Below are positions 34,591-46,726 of a stretch of DNA of 64,000 bases, piece by piece. Positions within the stretch are counted from its first letter, which is position 1, and every line of letters starts with the position of its first letter. Both the position numbers and the translations under genes were made by a program. Below the pieces are notes generated by a model. It was not told the origin of the DNA, made no database searches, and saw only the letters and a list, made by a program, of their open reading frames with translations. Origin of the DNA: Berghia stephanieae (Eukaryota > Mollusca > Gastropoda > Nudibranchia > Aeolidiidae); the NCBI GenBank assembly GCA_034508935.3, contig CM067447.1, positions 38,003,348 through 38,067,347 of the forward strand, written 5' to 3'.

Positions 34591-35743
34591 CCTTGACCAA
34601 ACGCCCTCGAATTACGCCAGAATCCTGTTTGTCGACTTTTCGTCAGCTTTTAATGCCATGAACACAGATATTTTGCTTCAAAAAATGTGCAGCATGGATA
34701 TTCCAAACTACCTTATTAAATGGTATAAAGAGTTTCTGACCCATAGACCGCAATGTGTAAAATTGGGTGAACATATCTCCAACAAAAGAACGTTGTCGAA
34801 CGGATGTCCCCAAGGCTGTGTGAGTTCCCCAATCCTGTACATCCTATACACCAACGACTGCAGACCATCCTTTGAAAATTGTTTTATAGTGAAATATGCA
34901 GATGATACTGCTATTCTTGGCTTATTAAAAGATAAAGTTACCGAAAAGAATTATTTCAAACAAATAAATATATTCACCGATTGGTGTAAACAAAATCAGC
35001 TTGAATTAAATGTTGAAAAAACGAAAGAACAGGTGTTTGGTGTAAAAAATAAAAACAACTTAAAGTGTGTGGCGATCGGTAAAGATGATGTTGAGATAGT
35101 TGACTATTTTAAATATTTAGGAATAACCATTGATAGTTCCCTCAATTTCTCTCAACATATTAATATAATATCTAAGAAAGTTGCCCAAAGATTATACATC
35201 CTAAGGAAATTGAGAACATTTCAAGTAAGGAAGAAAACTATGTTAAGAGTTTATGACTCATTGATTAAAAGTGTAATTGCGTTTGGCTGCACCATATGGT
35301 TTGGAGATGCCGACTTAAAGATAAATCAAAAATTTCAAAATCTATCAAAGAGGCATCAAAAATAATAAACCATCCTCTTGATGGAGTAGAAAGAATTCAT
35401 GGAAAAGCAATAGAAAGGAAAGCATTCTCAATTACCAACAATAAAAAACATATTTTATACCATGAATTTAGTCTTTTACCATCTGGGAGAAGGTTTTGTC
35501 AGATTAAATGTAGAACTAACAAGTATAAATCAACGTTCGTTCCATCAGCAATAAAAATTTTGAATATTTCATATGGTACAGAAAAACCAAGGATTGATTC
35601 GTTGATTGATTAACTGATTAATTTATTTAATGTAAGATTAACTGACCAATTGATAATGATGATAATTTTTGGTGTCGAATTGCCACAATCGTAACAAATT
35701 GAAAACGAAATGAATATGTTTATGTTGTGTATATCGCACGTGT

Positions 35744-35800
<57 letters not shown>

Positions 35801-35928
35801 TAAGTAGGAGTGAAATATCTGTTCAATCTTAGTTATCGTTTAACATTATAACAAGTGTAACTAAATGACAAATTGCCATATTTATGGACAATAAAGATCT
35901 ATTATTATTATTATTATTATTATTATTA
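34591..35928 (+). mobile_element. 5'-truncated LINE (CR1/Rex1-like), RT domain and tail
   Basis: Open from 34592. It encodes reverse-transcriptase motifs FVDFSSAFNAMN, LSNGCPQGCVSSPILYILY and the catalytic KYADDTAILG, then ELNVEKTKEQVFGV, DYFKYLGITIDSSLNF and RLYILRKLRTFQVRKK. A small frame change near 35345 splits the C-terminal region (SKSIKEASKIINHPLD to DSLID, stop at 35611-35613). The 3' end is ACAATAAAGATC followed by TTA repeats. The endonuclease domain is missing through 5' truncation. The frame is otherwise clean, so the insertion is fairly young. It interrupts the ACC/ATC tract. Confidence 0.85.
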
Positions 35929-36485
35929 CACCATATCATCATTACCACTACTACAACCACCACCACCACCATCATCACTAACAACCACCGGCACAACGTA
36001 ATCATCACTCATCACTACTACTACTACTACATCCAATACTGCCACATCACCTGAACTAACACTACTACAACCACCACCACTTCATCATCATCACTACAAC
36101 TACAGCTACAGCCATCAGCACCACATCATCATCACTACCACTACTACCGCAACCACCACCACCACATCATCACTACACTACTATAACCACTACCACTACC
36201 ACATCATTTTCACAACTACCACCACATCATCATCATCACGACCACTACTACTACAACCACCACCATGAAATCATTACAACTACAGCTAAAACCACCACCA
36301 CCACATCATCACTACAACAGCTGCTATTACTAGTACAACCACTACCACCACTACATCATCATCACGACCACTACTACTACATTCACCACCACTAAATCAT
36401 CACTACCACTACTACTACAACCACCATCACCACATCATCCTCACTACCACCAGTACACTACAACTACAATCACTACCATTGGCCA
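35929..36485 (+). repeat. ACC/ATC/ACT-rich trinucleotide tract (right part)
   Basis: Continuation of the tract left of the LINE, with the same CCACCACCACATCATCATC and ACTACTACAACC blocks, and no other content. Confidence 0.85.
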
Positions 36486-36596
36486 TTGGGTTTTGGAGCT
36501 TTACTTCATTTGAAAGAAGGAAACTTTGGGATTGTATTTGGCAATGTGTTTATATTATATAATAGCATTCTAATTAATCAGTTATCTTTTAGAACT

Positions 36597-37115
36597 TCCA
36601 TAGCGGGCAGGGAGGTACATACTATGTCTTCTATCCCCCTATGTCTGTTTTCCAACATGCTTTCTGTCTTTGTCTTGGAATGAGATTACTTGGTTTTGTC
36701 CTGGCCCTGGCCGGGTACCTTGGCTAGGAGGGAAACAGTCAAATGTATAGTTAGTTTTGGAAGATAATATTTTTTTCCTTGTAAATCATCTCTCTGTTAT
36801 GCACTCTATTATGTTTTATTTATGTATTATTATATATGAATGATTTGTAAACATTTGAGTGTATTCCTCTTAGTTGGGACCTGTGCTTGTGTCTGGATGA
36901 GACTTTTAGGTGATCTCAATTTAAGTACACTGATAGTGTGCTCTTGGAATCTACATCTAATATCTGTTCTCTTTTGAACCAATTCCCCTTTGTCTGCCTT
37001 ATTGGGTGCTTTAATTGTAATTCTAGAACTTTTTACTATCCCATTTTTTCCCTTTTTACTGGCGCTGATATGACCTTAATGTGTTGCAAGCGCCGTAAAA
37101 CCCTCAAAAACAAAA
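36597..37115 (+). repeat. Hairpin-tail dispersed repeat, copy (36.6 kb)
   Basis: It starts at TTCCATAGCGGGCAGGGAGG, just inside the family's 5' end, and ends GGCGCTGATATGACC ... GCAAGCGCCGTAAAACCC with an A-rich tail. Confidence 0.9.
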
Positions 37116-37261
37116 CAAAACATCAATACTGTCTTATGTCGGGGTGAGCTAGTTGCTGGAGATCAAATGTTTAGCCAGAGACATGAAAACTTGGGCTAAA
37201 TTTCTATTTTTCATGGTGAAGAATACATTGCAGTCCGCTTATGATAAACTCTTGGGTCCAG

Positions 37262-37304
<43 letters not shown>

Positions 37305-37745
37305 TTTAACTTATCCAAAACTCAAGGGAACAGCCCTTCAGATACACAAACATTTCATTAATTTTTTATCCTCTCTTAGAGTCATTAGAGCAATCTTTGA
37401 CAATGCAACTTGCAACAGACACATACGATGATCTAAACCCTCGCTCGGAAAGGCAGAGTGAGAATGAAAAAAAAAATTTACAAATTGGGAGCGTTGAGAC
37501 GCAATCATCACTCGCCGCCTATCTGGTGGGCTAAATTGTGTGATGAGTGACAGTCTCGTTCTGATTACCAGTTACCTCCTCCTCCTTCTTCTTCTTCTTT
37601 TTCTTCTTCTTCTTCTTCTTCTTCTTCAATTCTTTTTCTCTTTACATTTAGGTCACCCCGACATAAAAAAACTTTTTGAGGCATTGGTGTTGTCTAAGGT
37701 GATGAGTGAATGCTTTACAAATTTATAATCTACAACTCCATACTC
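37116..37745. repeat. Spacer with a 41-C run and a CTT repeat
   Basis: C run at 37263-37303, the longest homopolymer in the window, and a CTT repeat near 37572-37627. No gene. Confidence 0.85.
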
Positions 37746-38275
37746 CTGGGTGGGGATCCTGACCTCCCATAGTGGGCAGGGGGTACATACTGTGTCTTCT
37801 ATCCCCTTATATCTGTTTTCCAACTTGCTTTCTGTCTTTGTCTTGGCATGAGATTACTTGGTTTTGTCCTGGTCCTGGCCGGAGTCCTAGATGGGAGGGA
37901 AACAGTCAAAGCCATAGTTATTGTTTTGGGAGATGATATTTTTTCCCTTGTAAATCATCTCTCTGTTATGTATTAGTATATTTGTTATTTTTAAATGTAT
38001 AATGTAAGCATTTGAGTGTGTTCCTCTTTGTTGGATTTTGTTCTTGTGTCTGGATGAGACTTATAGGTGATCTCAAACTAAGTACATTGGTGATATGCTC
38101 TTGGAATCTACATCTGATCCCTATTTGTTCCCAGTTCCCCTATGTTTTACTTTTTCTTGGGTGCTTTAATTGTAATTCTAGAACTTTTTACTGTCCCATT
38201 TTCTTCCTTTTTACTGGCGCTGATATAACCTAAAGTTTTGCAAGCGCCGTAAAACCCTTAAAAACAAAACAAAAA
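37746..38275 (+). repeat. Hairpin-tail dispersed repeat, copy (37.7 kb)
   Basis: Full-length form from CTGGGTGGGGATCCTGACC to GGCGCTGATATAACC ... GCAAGCGCCGTAAAACCC with an AAAAACAAAAC tail. Confidence 0.92.
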
Positions 38276-38336
38276 ACATCTTTTAGAACTATGTAATATG
38301 TAAACACGATGCCAAATTCCATCCCAATTCCCTTTT

Positions 38337-38878
38337 CTGGGTGGGGTTCCTGACCTCCCGTAGTGGGCAGGGAGGTACTTGCTGTGTCTTCTTCTATCCC
38401 CTATATCTGTTTTCCAACTTGCTTTCTGTCTTTGTCTTGGAAAGAGATTACTTGGTTTTGTCCTGGCCCTGGCCTGAGTCCTAGCTGGGAGGGAAACAGT
38501 CAAATGCATAGTTATTGTTTTGGGAGATGATATTTTTTTCCTTGTAAATCATCTCTCTGTTATGTATTATTATGTTTGTTATTTTTAATGTATAATGTAA
38601 GCATTTGAGTGTATTCCTCTTTGTTGGATTTTGTGCTTGTGTCCGGATGAGACTTATAGGTGATCTCAAACTAAGTATATTGATGGTTTGCTCTTGGAAT
38701 CTGCATCTGATCCCTATTTGTTCTCAGGTCCCCTTTGTCTTCCTTTCTCTTGGGTGCTTTAATTGTAATTCTAGAACTTTTTACTATCCCATTTTCTTCC
38801 TTTTTACTGGCGCTGATATAACCTAAATGTGTTGCAAGTGCCGTAAAACCCTTTAAAAAAAACTTTAAAAAACAATTC
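38337..38878 (+). repeat. Hairpin-tail dispersed repeat, copy (38.3 kb)
   Basis: Full-length form, in the same orientation and about 60 bases after the previous copy. The stem is slightly eroded (GCAAGTGCCGTAAAACCC). Confidence 0.92.
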
Positions 38879-39119
38879 CCTTTTCTTGTGCACGGAAATT
38901 CCTCTTTCGGCATTGAAATTCCTACGAGTGGTGTCTGAAATTCCTGTGAGCCAAATTTAAAGTTGGCGTCTCTGGTGTGTGTCTGTGTGCGTGTTGTTTG
39001 CTTGTTTGTTTTTTTTTGTGTGTGTGGTGGTTTTGTTAGCGATGATACAATTAATCATCTCTCTGGGTGATCAATTTTGTATCATCAATCACCTGGGTGT
39101 TTTCCAATTGGAAATATCC

Positions 39120-39690
<571 letters not shown>

Positions 39691-39818
39691 CGCCTGAAGT
39701 CGGATTTCCGCCTTAACGGTGGTTTATCTCCGTCCATAACAATCACAATTCCGCTTTTTAAAAAAATTATGGATAAAAAAGACTCACCACAACCACTACA
39801 TCAATATCCCTACCACTA

Positions 39819-42393
39819 CCGTAGAACGGGATACTTTGCACTAAGGGGTTAAATTGCACAAATATGACTTAAAATGCGAATGTCCTTTTAATGAAGAAGG
39901 AAGTTAACAATGATTACCATACTGACTCTTCAATGCTGGAAATACCATTGGCTGCCATTTTCACCATTCATTGTTTGTTGATATCAGCCAGCAGGTACTA
40001 GAACCAAGCCAAAACACCAACCTTTATTTCTTCGAAACCAAGGTATGTAGAACCTTCTACTTTTTTAGAATATTTCTAACATTCATTTAACCTCAGCACC
40101 CCTCTTTATCAATAGAAAATATGATTAAATAGACATGTTTTTGTGGATGTGTGACAGAATCTAGGGGTTCCCTGATGAGTGGCCTGTGCAAAGTTGCCCC
40201 TGTGTTTGAAAGCATGTGAAGTGGTGTGTGCAATGTTGCCCCAGGTTAAGATATGTTAATGATTTGTTTGTTGTTCCCCCTAGGATGATTTGAATGTATA
40301 TTTTAACCAATTCAATCACCTGTTACGTCATATCTCATTCTACAGAACTTAGTCATCTCATCATTACTACTCTACATCTCAATATTACAGGTATGTTATA
40401 GCAGACTACTGGTACATCTGAATCTAATTCTCTGTTTCATCTTTGTATTCCCCTCCAGATCTCAGCAGTACCTGTATCCCCAAAATGCCGAGAGTACACA
40501 AAAGAAAACCCGGAAGCCGGTCATATAAGGACTATAGTGAAGAAGTTCTTATTCAAGCACTCAATGACTGCAAACACGACAAAGTTCGAGATGTCGCCAA
40601 ACGATATAATATACCCTTCAGAACATTGTATAATAAAATCAAAGGTGCTCATAAGAAACAATGTGGACGACCAACTATTTTCTCCTTTGAGGAAGAAGAA
40701 CAGATTGCCGAACACTTGGTCACATGTGCAGACTATGGGATGCCGTTGGACAAGTTTGACATTCGTGTTATGGTTTCTGTATACCTACAGAAGATCAACA
40801 GGACTGTGCCTCAGTTTAAAAACAATATTCCTGGACCTGATTGGATATCATCTTTCATCAAACGACATGAAATTCTTACAACGAGAATGTGCCAAAATAT
40901 AAAGCGAAGCCGGGCTGGCGTTGAACCTGGTGACATTGACAAATATTTTGAGCAGTTGGCAGTCTCACTTCAAGACATACATCCTTCGAATATTCTTAAT
41001 TATGATGAGACCAATTTGGCTGATGAGCCTGGTCTCAAAAAATGCATCTTTCGACGAGGTGTAAAATATCCGGAAAGGATAATAAATCACTCGAAAGGAA
41101 ACATTACTGTTATGTTTGCTGGTACAGCAGATGGAGAAATACTTCCGCCATATGTCATATACAAGTCGCAGCATTTGTGGAACTCGTGGTGTGATGGGGG
41201 TCCTAAGGGCACTCGTTACAGTCGCACCCGTAGTGGATGGATGGACAGCGAACACTTCGAGGAATGGTTCAACTCTATTGTTTTACCTTGGGCTCGTCGA
41301 AAGGATGGACAAATAGTTGTTATTGGGGACAATCTAAGTTCTCATTTGAGCCCTAAAGTTTTGGACATTTGTGCTGAGAGAAACATTCGTTTTGTTCTCC
41401 TACCACCAAACAGCACTGACAAATGTCAGCCATTAGATGTATCGTATTTCGGACCGATGAAAAGACACTGGCGGAAAATCATGGAGGAGTACAAAATGAA
41501 AGAGCCAACAGCAACGTCTCTGGACAAGGCGAAATTCCCATCTCTTCTATGCAAATTGATGAATACATTGGGCATGCATGGCCGTGACAACCTCGTGGCT
41601 GGATTTCGTGCTTGCGGAATCTATCCTCTAAACAAGCAGTTGGTCTTGAAGAAATTTCCGGAATTTGCAGCCTCTGGGGAACATGATAAAGAAAATCTAC
41701 ACAGAGCTGTGTCCCCAGCAGTACTTGAATATTTGAAACAATTCAAATACACCCCAGGACAGAGAAGGAAAACAAGCAATGGTGCTCGAAAGCGACTTAA
41801 CGTTGAGCCCGGAAAGTCTGTTTCTGCAGAAGAATTGATGTCTTCTACGTCAAACTCAAATACTCAGCCCTCTTCCCCTGTCGCCTCAACTTCATCCATG
41901 GGCCCTGAAGGATTGTTACATTTACAAGAAAATGATTCTGAACTTGAAGCTCTCAAAGATTGCCAACCTGAGAATGATTCCGATACCAGTGCGGAAGATT
42001 CGGATGCATCAACATGTGTCTCGACAGAGCAAGATGTAGACTTAGATCTGCTAGTTTCCGACAGCAGCGACGAAGAATGGCAACCACCAAAGAAAAGATC
42101 CAAAGAATAAAGATTAATTGACTGGCATTTATTGATTATTATGGATTAAAGTTGATTTAAACTCAATATTATGACTGTTGTGCAAAGTATCCCCATTTTG
42201 AAATTTTTGAAAATATTCAATAAAAAATTCATTACACCTAAAATAACCTATATTTAATCTTTTTAAGTATGTAGATTTAAACTTTTACCTCCCACCCCTA
42301 AGAAAAAAACAAAAAATGCCTGAAATGAATTATTTAAATAGAATTTATTAAATCTCAAAGTTGAAATTCGTGCAAAGTATCCCCGTTCTACGG
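39819..42393 (+). mobile_element. Pogo/Tigger-like DNA transposon, apparently complete
   Basis: The terminal inverted repeats are CCGTAGAACGGGATACTTTG at 39819 and its complement ending at 42393; the right end carries one extra G. Both ends are flanked by TA (39817-39818 and 42394-42395), the expected target duplication. Additional copies of the end motif GTGCAAAGT(A/T)(T/G)CCCC lie inside at 40186, 40228 and 42180. One uninterrupted transposase frame fills the centre. The insertion lies in ACC/ATC-rich sequence. An open frame and near-identical ends suggest recent activity. Confidence 0.9.
40485..42110 (+). CDS. Pogo/Tigger-family transposase (DDD), 541 residues
   Basis: It cuts and joins transposon DNA. 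The chosen start, MPRVHKRKPGSRSYKDYSEE, is the first ATG in frame; the open frame extends 14 codons upstream without one. Residues about 15-55 form a psq-type helix-turn-helix (VRDVAKRYNIPFRTLYNKIK). Residues about 60-140 fit a CENP-B-type second DNA-binding domain (GPDWISSFIKRH). The DDE_1 catalytic domain follows, with D174 in LNYDETNL, D282 in VIGDNLSSH and D318 in CQPLDVSYFGPMK. The spacing D282-D318 (35 residues between) fits the pogo group. The C-terminal tail is acidic and serine-rich, ending KKRSKE. There is no stop or frame change. An acceptor-like CCCCTCCAG just upstream of the ATG could indicate a 5' untranslated intron. Confidence 0.93.
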   Translation: MPRVHKRKPGSRSYKDYSEEVLIQALNDCKHDKVRDVAKRYNIPFRTLYNKIKGAHKKQCGRPTIFSFEEEEQIAEHLVTCADYGMPLDKFDIRVMVSVYLQKINRTVPQFKNNIPGPDWISSFIKRHEILTTRMCQNIKRSRAGVEPGDIDKYFEQLAVSLQDIHPSNILNYDETNLADEPGLKKCIFRRGVKYPERIINHSKGNITVMFAGTADGEILPPYVIYKSQHLWNSWCDGGPKGTRYSRTRSGWMDSEHFEEWFNSIVLPWARRKDGQIVVIGDNLSSHLSPKVLDICAERNIRFVLLPPNSTDKCQPLDVSYFGPMKRHWRKIMEEYKMKEPTATSLDKAKFPSLLCKLMNTLGMHGRDNLVAGFRACGIYPLNKQLVLKKFPEFAASGEHDKENLHRAVSPAVLEYLKQFKYTPGQRRKTSNGARKRLNVEPGKSVSAEELMSSTSNSNTQPSSPVASTSSMGPEGLLHLQENDSELEALKDCQPENDSDTSAEDSDASTCVSTEQDVDLDLLVSDSSDEEWQPPKKRSKE

Positions 42394-42395
42394 TA

Positions 42396-42766
42396 CTACA
42401 ACCTACAACACACCATCATCCCTGAGACCACTACTAATACAACTACCACCACATCATCATCCCTCTAAGACTAAGACTACTTCTTAAACTTAAACAACCA
42501 CCACCACATCATCATCCCTCTAACCACTACTACCATCATCTCTACCACCACTTTTACTATAGCTACCACCACATCATTATCCCCACCACCACTACAACTA
42601 CAACTATCATCACATCATCATCCCTACCACTACCATCACTGCTACTACAACTACCACCAAATAGGCTGCAATCAACAACTCGTTATCATCCCCACCACCA
42701 CTCAGTACTACTACAACCACCGCCACATTATCATCCCTATTACCGCCACGCCGTCATCTCCACCAC
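42396..42766 (+). repeat. ACC/ATC-rich trinucleotide tract
   Basis: Diverged CCACCACATCATCATCCCT blocks. It continues the tract into which the Tigger element inserted and ends at the next hairpin-tail repeat. Confidence 0.8.
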
Positions 42767-43310
42767 CTGGGTGGGGTTCCTGACCTCCCATTGTGGGGAG
42801 GGGGTACATACTGTGTCTTCTATCCCCTTATATCTATGTTTTCCAACATGCTTTCTGTCTTTGTCTTGGAATGAGATTACTAGGTTTTGTCCCGACCCTG
42901 GCCGGAGTCCTTGGCTGGGAAGGAAACAGTCAAATGCAGAGTTATTGTTTTGGGAGATGATATTTTTTTCCTTGTAAATCATCTCTCTGCTATGTACATA
43001 TTATTATATTTGTTATTTTTAATGTATAATGAAATGTAAGCATTTGAATTTGAGTGTATTCCTCTTTGTTGGATCTTGTGCTTGTGTCTGGGTGAGACTT
43101 ATAGGTGATATCAGACTAAGTACATTGTTGGTATGCTCTTGGAATCTACATCTGACCCCTATTTGTTCCCAATTCCCCTTTGTCTTACTCTCTCTTGGGT
43201 GCTTTAATTGTAATTCTAGAACTTTCGACTATCCCATTTTCTTCCTTTTTACTGGCGCTGATATAACCTAAGTGTGTTGCAAGCGCCGTAAAACCCGTAA
43301 AAACAAACAA
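42767..43310 (+). repeat. Hairpin-tail dispersed repeat, copy (42.8 kb)
   Basis: Full-length form from CTGGGTGGGGTTCCTGACC to GGCGCTGATATAACC ... GCAAGCGCCGTAAAACCC with a CAAA-rich tail. ACC/ATC tract lies on both sides, so it too inserted into the tract. Confidence 0.92.
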
Positions 43311-43524
43311 AAACAAAACATCTCTACCACCACTATTGCTGAAACTACCACCGCATCATTATCCCCACCACCACTACAACTATAACCACCACCACATCAT
43401 CATCCCTCTCACCGCGGATACTACAACTACCACCACATCATCATCTCCACCACCACTTCTACTACAACTACAACCACCAACTCATCATCATCCCCACCAC
43501 CACTATTACTATTACTACTCACTA
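43311..43524 (+). repeat. ACC/ATC-rich trinucleotide tract
   Basis: Short continuation of the tract between two hairpin-tail copies. Confidence 0.8.
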
Positions 43525-44055
43525 CTCGGTGGGGATCCTGACCTCCCATAGTGGGCAGGGAGGTACATGCTGTGTCTTCTATCCCCCCCCCCCCCCCCCC
43601 CCTACTCGTTTTCCAATTGTTTCCTGTCATTGTCTTGGAATGAGATTACTTAGTTTTGTCCTGATCCTTGCCGGTGTTCCTTGGCTGGGAGGGACACAGT
43701 CGAATGTATAGTTATAGTTTTGGGAGATGATATTTTTTTCCTTGTAAATAATCTCTCTGACTGTTATGCATTGTATTATGTTTACTTTACATATTATATT
43801 ATATGATTGGTAAACACTTGAGTGTATTCCTCTAAGTCTAAGTTGGGACCTGTGCTTGTGTCTGGATGAGACTTTAGATGATCTCAAACTAAGTTACTTT
43901 GACGGTGTGCTCTTGGAATCTACATCTGTTCCCTATTTGAACCAGTTCCCCGTTGTCTTACCTTTTCTTTTGTACTTAAATTGTAATTCTAGAACTTTTT
44001 ACTATCCCATTTTCTTCCTTTTTACTGGCGCTGATATGAATATGACCTAAATGCA
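43525..44055 (+). repeat. Hairpin-tail dispersed repeat, copy (43.5 kb), with a 20-C run, tail cut off
   Basis: It begins TCGGTGGGGATCCTGACC. The family's CTATCCCCTTATATCTG has become a run of 20 C at 43583-43602. The copy stops inside the hairpin loop (GATATGACCTAAATG) and runs directly into the CCAAAACTCC module, so that module or a deletion removed the stem's second half. Confidence 0.88.
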
Positions 44056-44148
44056 GTGATGCCAAAACTCCGGTCTGGAGATAAAAATAAAAATTCCGGG
44101 TTCCGGGCAACTTCCGTCAAATTCCGGTGAGGTCAAATTGTTCCAAGG
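44056..44148 (+). repeat. CCAAAACTCCGGTCTGG module, second good copy
   Basis: GATGCCAAAACTCCGGTCTGG, AAATTCCGGGTTCCGGG, AACTTCCGTCAAATTCCGG and GAGGTCAAATTGTTCCAAGG in order, closely matching 34198-34300. It runs into a run of 24 C (44149-44172) and then the ACC/ATC tract. Confidence 0.7.
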
Positions 44149-44172
44149 CCCCCCCCCCCCCCCCCCCCCCCC

Positions 44173-44360
44173 ACATCCAACCACCACATCATCATCACTG
44201 CCACTAGAATTACAACCATCATCACTACCACTACTACTGCAACCACCACCACATCATCATCACTACCACTACTACTACAACCACCACCACCACATCATCA
44301 TCAGTACTACCACAACTACTACTACAGTGACTACAACCACCACTACAACAGTAATCTTAG
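44173..44360 (+). repeat. ACC/ATC-rich trinucleotide tract
   Basis: Same block composition as the other tracts, following the CCAAAACTCC module. Confidence 0.8.
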
Positions 44361-44402
44361 TGCAAGGGAAGTAACCGAGGATGGTAAATGCGTGACGTCA
44401 TC

Positions 44403-44990
44403 GGCATACTCTCAATAGTATGAGTAGAAAGAAAATCATATTATTCTCTCTCTCTCTCTCTCTCTCTCATATTTCCCCCTTTTATCTCTAATTTCTTCTC
44501 TCCCTCCATCTGTCTCTTCCTTTGTATTTTCCTCTCTTTATCTCGCTATCATCCTCTTTCATTTCTTCACACACTCTCTTTCTCTCCCCCCCCCCCCCCC
44601 CTCACTCTCTCAATGTTATTCTCTCTACCCCCCCCCCCCCCCCCCCCCACTTCTTTGGTGTCACATTTATTTTTTCCTTACCTCTCATTCTTCTTCCTCT
44701 CTCATTTTCCCCCCATTTATCTCCAATTTCCTCTCTCCCTCCTTCTGTCTCTCCCTTGTATTTTCCTCTCTTTATCCCCTATCCTTCCTCTCTTTATTCC
44801 TTCGCCTTCGCCATGTCTTTCTCCTCTTGTCCATCTCTCTCTCTCTCTCTCCTCTTGTCCATCTCTCTCTCTCTGTCTATCTATCTATCTTTCTCATTTA
44901 TCTCTCTTTAGTTGTTTTTTAAAAATTAACGTTCTCTCTCTTGACTGTATCTATCTCTCAATCTTATCCCCCCCCCCCCCCCCCCCCATT
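44403..44990. repeat. Pyrimidine-rich inverted arm
   Basis: CATACTC...GTAGAAAGAAAATCATATTA and the following TC-rich blocks (TTTTCCTCTCTTTATC, TCTCTCAATCTTATCCCC) are the reverse complement of 46100-46754, which carries AATATGATTTTCTTTCTAC and GATTGAGAGATAG. The copies have diverged in repeat lengths and include three C runs (44586-44601, 44628-44648, 44968-44987). No gene. Confidence 0.7.
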
Positions 44991-45140
44991 CTCATTCTTT
45001 CTTTCTTTATTGACTTCTTTCCCATTCCTTATCTCGTGGTTTCTCATTCATCTTCCTTATTTCACACTTTTCTTTGTTTCCTTTGTCGGGTTGTCTCTCG
45101 CTCCTTTTCTGTCTATTCCTCTCTTTCATCGTCTACTCTC

Positions 45141-45696
45141 TTTGTTTTGTTTTTGTTTTTAATGGTTTTACGGCGCTTGCAACACATTTAGGTTATATCA
45201 GCGCCAGTAAAAAGGAAGAAAATGGAAAGTAAAAAGTTCTGGAATTACAATTAAAGCACCCAAGAAAAAGTAAGACAAAAGGGGAACTAGGAACAAATAG
45301 GGATCAGGTGTAGAATCCAAGAGCATACCACCAATGTACTTAGTTTGAGATCACCTGTAAGTATAAGTCTCATCCAGACACAAGCACAAAATTCAACAAA
45401 GAGGAATACACTCAAATGCTTACATTATACATTGAATTTAACAAATATAATAATACATAACAGAGAGATGATTTACAAGGAAAAAAATATCATCTCCTAA
45501 AACAATAACTAGTATGCATTTGACTGTTTCCCTCCCAGCCAAGACTCCGAACAGGGCCAGGACAAAACCAAGTATGTAATCTCATTCCAAGACAAAGACA
45601 TAAAGCATGTTGGAAAATATATATGTATAAGGGGATAGAAGACACAGTATCTAGGTACCTCCCTGCCCACTATGGGAGGTCAGGATCCCCACCTAG
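45141..45696 (-). repeat. Hairpin-tail dispersed repeat, copy in reverse orientation
   Basis: Reading the minus strand it runs from GGTGGGGATCCTGACCTCCC to the GGCGCTGATATAACC hairpin and an A-rich tail. It is full length and lies between the two inverted arms. Confidence 0.92.
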
Positions 45697-45724
45697 GTCT
45701 TCTCTTTTACTTGTCTATTTTTTT

Positions 45725-46000
45725 TAAAATGGAGCTTTTCTATAGAGCAATAGCCACTAAATGTGCTCAAAGCGCTTTACAAGGGGTCCCTGACCAACAG
45801 CAACAATATGTAGAACGAAACATGATGCCTGTTAGGCGATATAATTTTTTCTGACAACGCTGTCAACTCATTTTACACCTGAGTACGGTGAGAAAATGTG
45901 AGTAAAGAGCCTTTTACAAGGACTCAACTATGCATCGAGCAGGTTCGAACTCAGGACCTTCCGATCTAAAAGCGAGTGTCATATTATATCTCTCGATCCA
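45725..46000 (-). mobile_element. tRNA-derived SINE with LINE-like tail
   Basis: On the minus strand the head contains the B-box-like GGTCCTGAGTTCGAACCTG, then GGCTCTTTACTCACATTTTC and ACTCAGGTGTAAAATGAG, a body also present at 51752. The 3' part reads CTTGTAAAGCGCTTTGAGC ... TTGCTCTATAGAAAAGC, close to the LINE tail at 9.0 kb (TTGTAAAGCGCCATTGAGC ... GCGCTATATAAG). Such tail sharing is known for SINEs that use LINE reverse transcriptase. The A-box is unclear here. Confidence 0.65.
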
Positions 46001-46207
46001 TCTATCTCCTCATTCTCTTTCCGTCTTTCTCTCTCATTTTCTCTACCTTTCCATACATATTTTACACACACACACACTCTCCCCCCCTCTCTAGAATGAG
46101 GGGAGGTTGGGGGGGGGGAGATAACTTATCATAAGATTGAGAGATAGATGTACAAGAGAGAGAAAGTTAATTAAAAAAAAAACCCAACAAAAAATAAAGA
46201 GAGATTG

Positions 46208-46275
<68 letters not shown>

Positions 46276-46667
46276 AAGTGTGAAGGAATAAAAGAGAGGA
46301 AGGATAGGGATAAAGAGAGGAAAATACTCGTACAAAGGAAGAGACAGAAGGAGGGAGAAAGGGAATAAGAGTAAGAATAAATGGAGGAAAATATGAGAGA
46401 AAGAGAGGAAGAAGAATAAGAGACAAGGAGAAAAGAAATGTGACACAAGTCAAGAAAGAAAGAGGGAGTGGGAGGGGGGGGGGGGGGGGGAGAATAAAAT
46501 TGAGAGAAATATTAAAGAGAGAGAACGGTTTATAAAAACAAAAGAGGAAGAAATTAGAGAGAGAGAGAGAGAGCGAGATAAAGAGAGGAAAATACAAAGG
46601 AAGAGACATATGGAGGAAGAGAAGAAATTAGAGATAAAGGGGGAAAATATGACAGGGAAGAGAGAAG

Positions 46668-46726
<59 letters not shown>

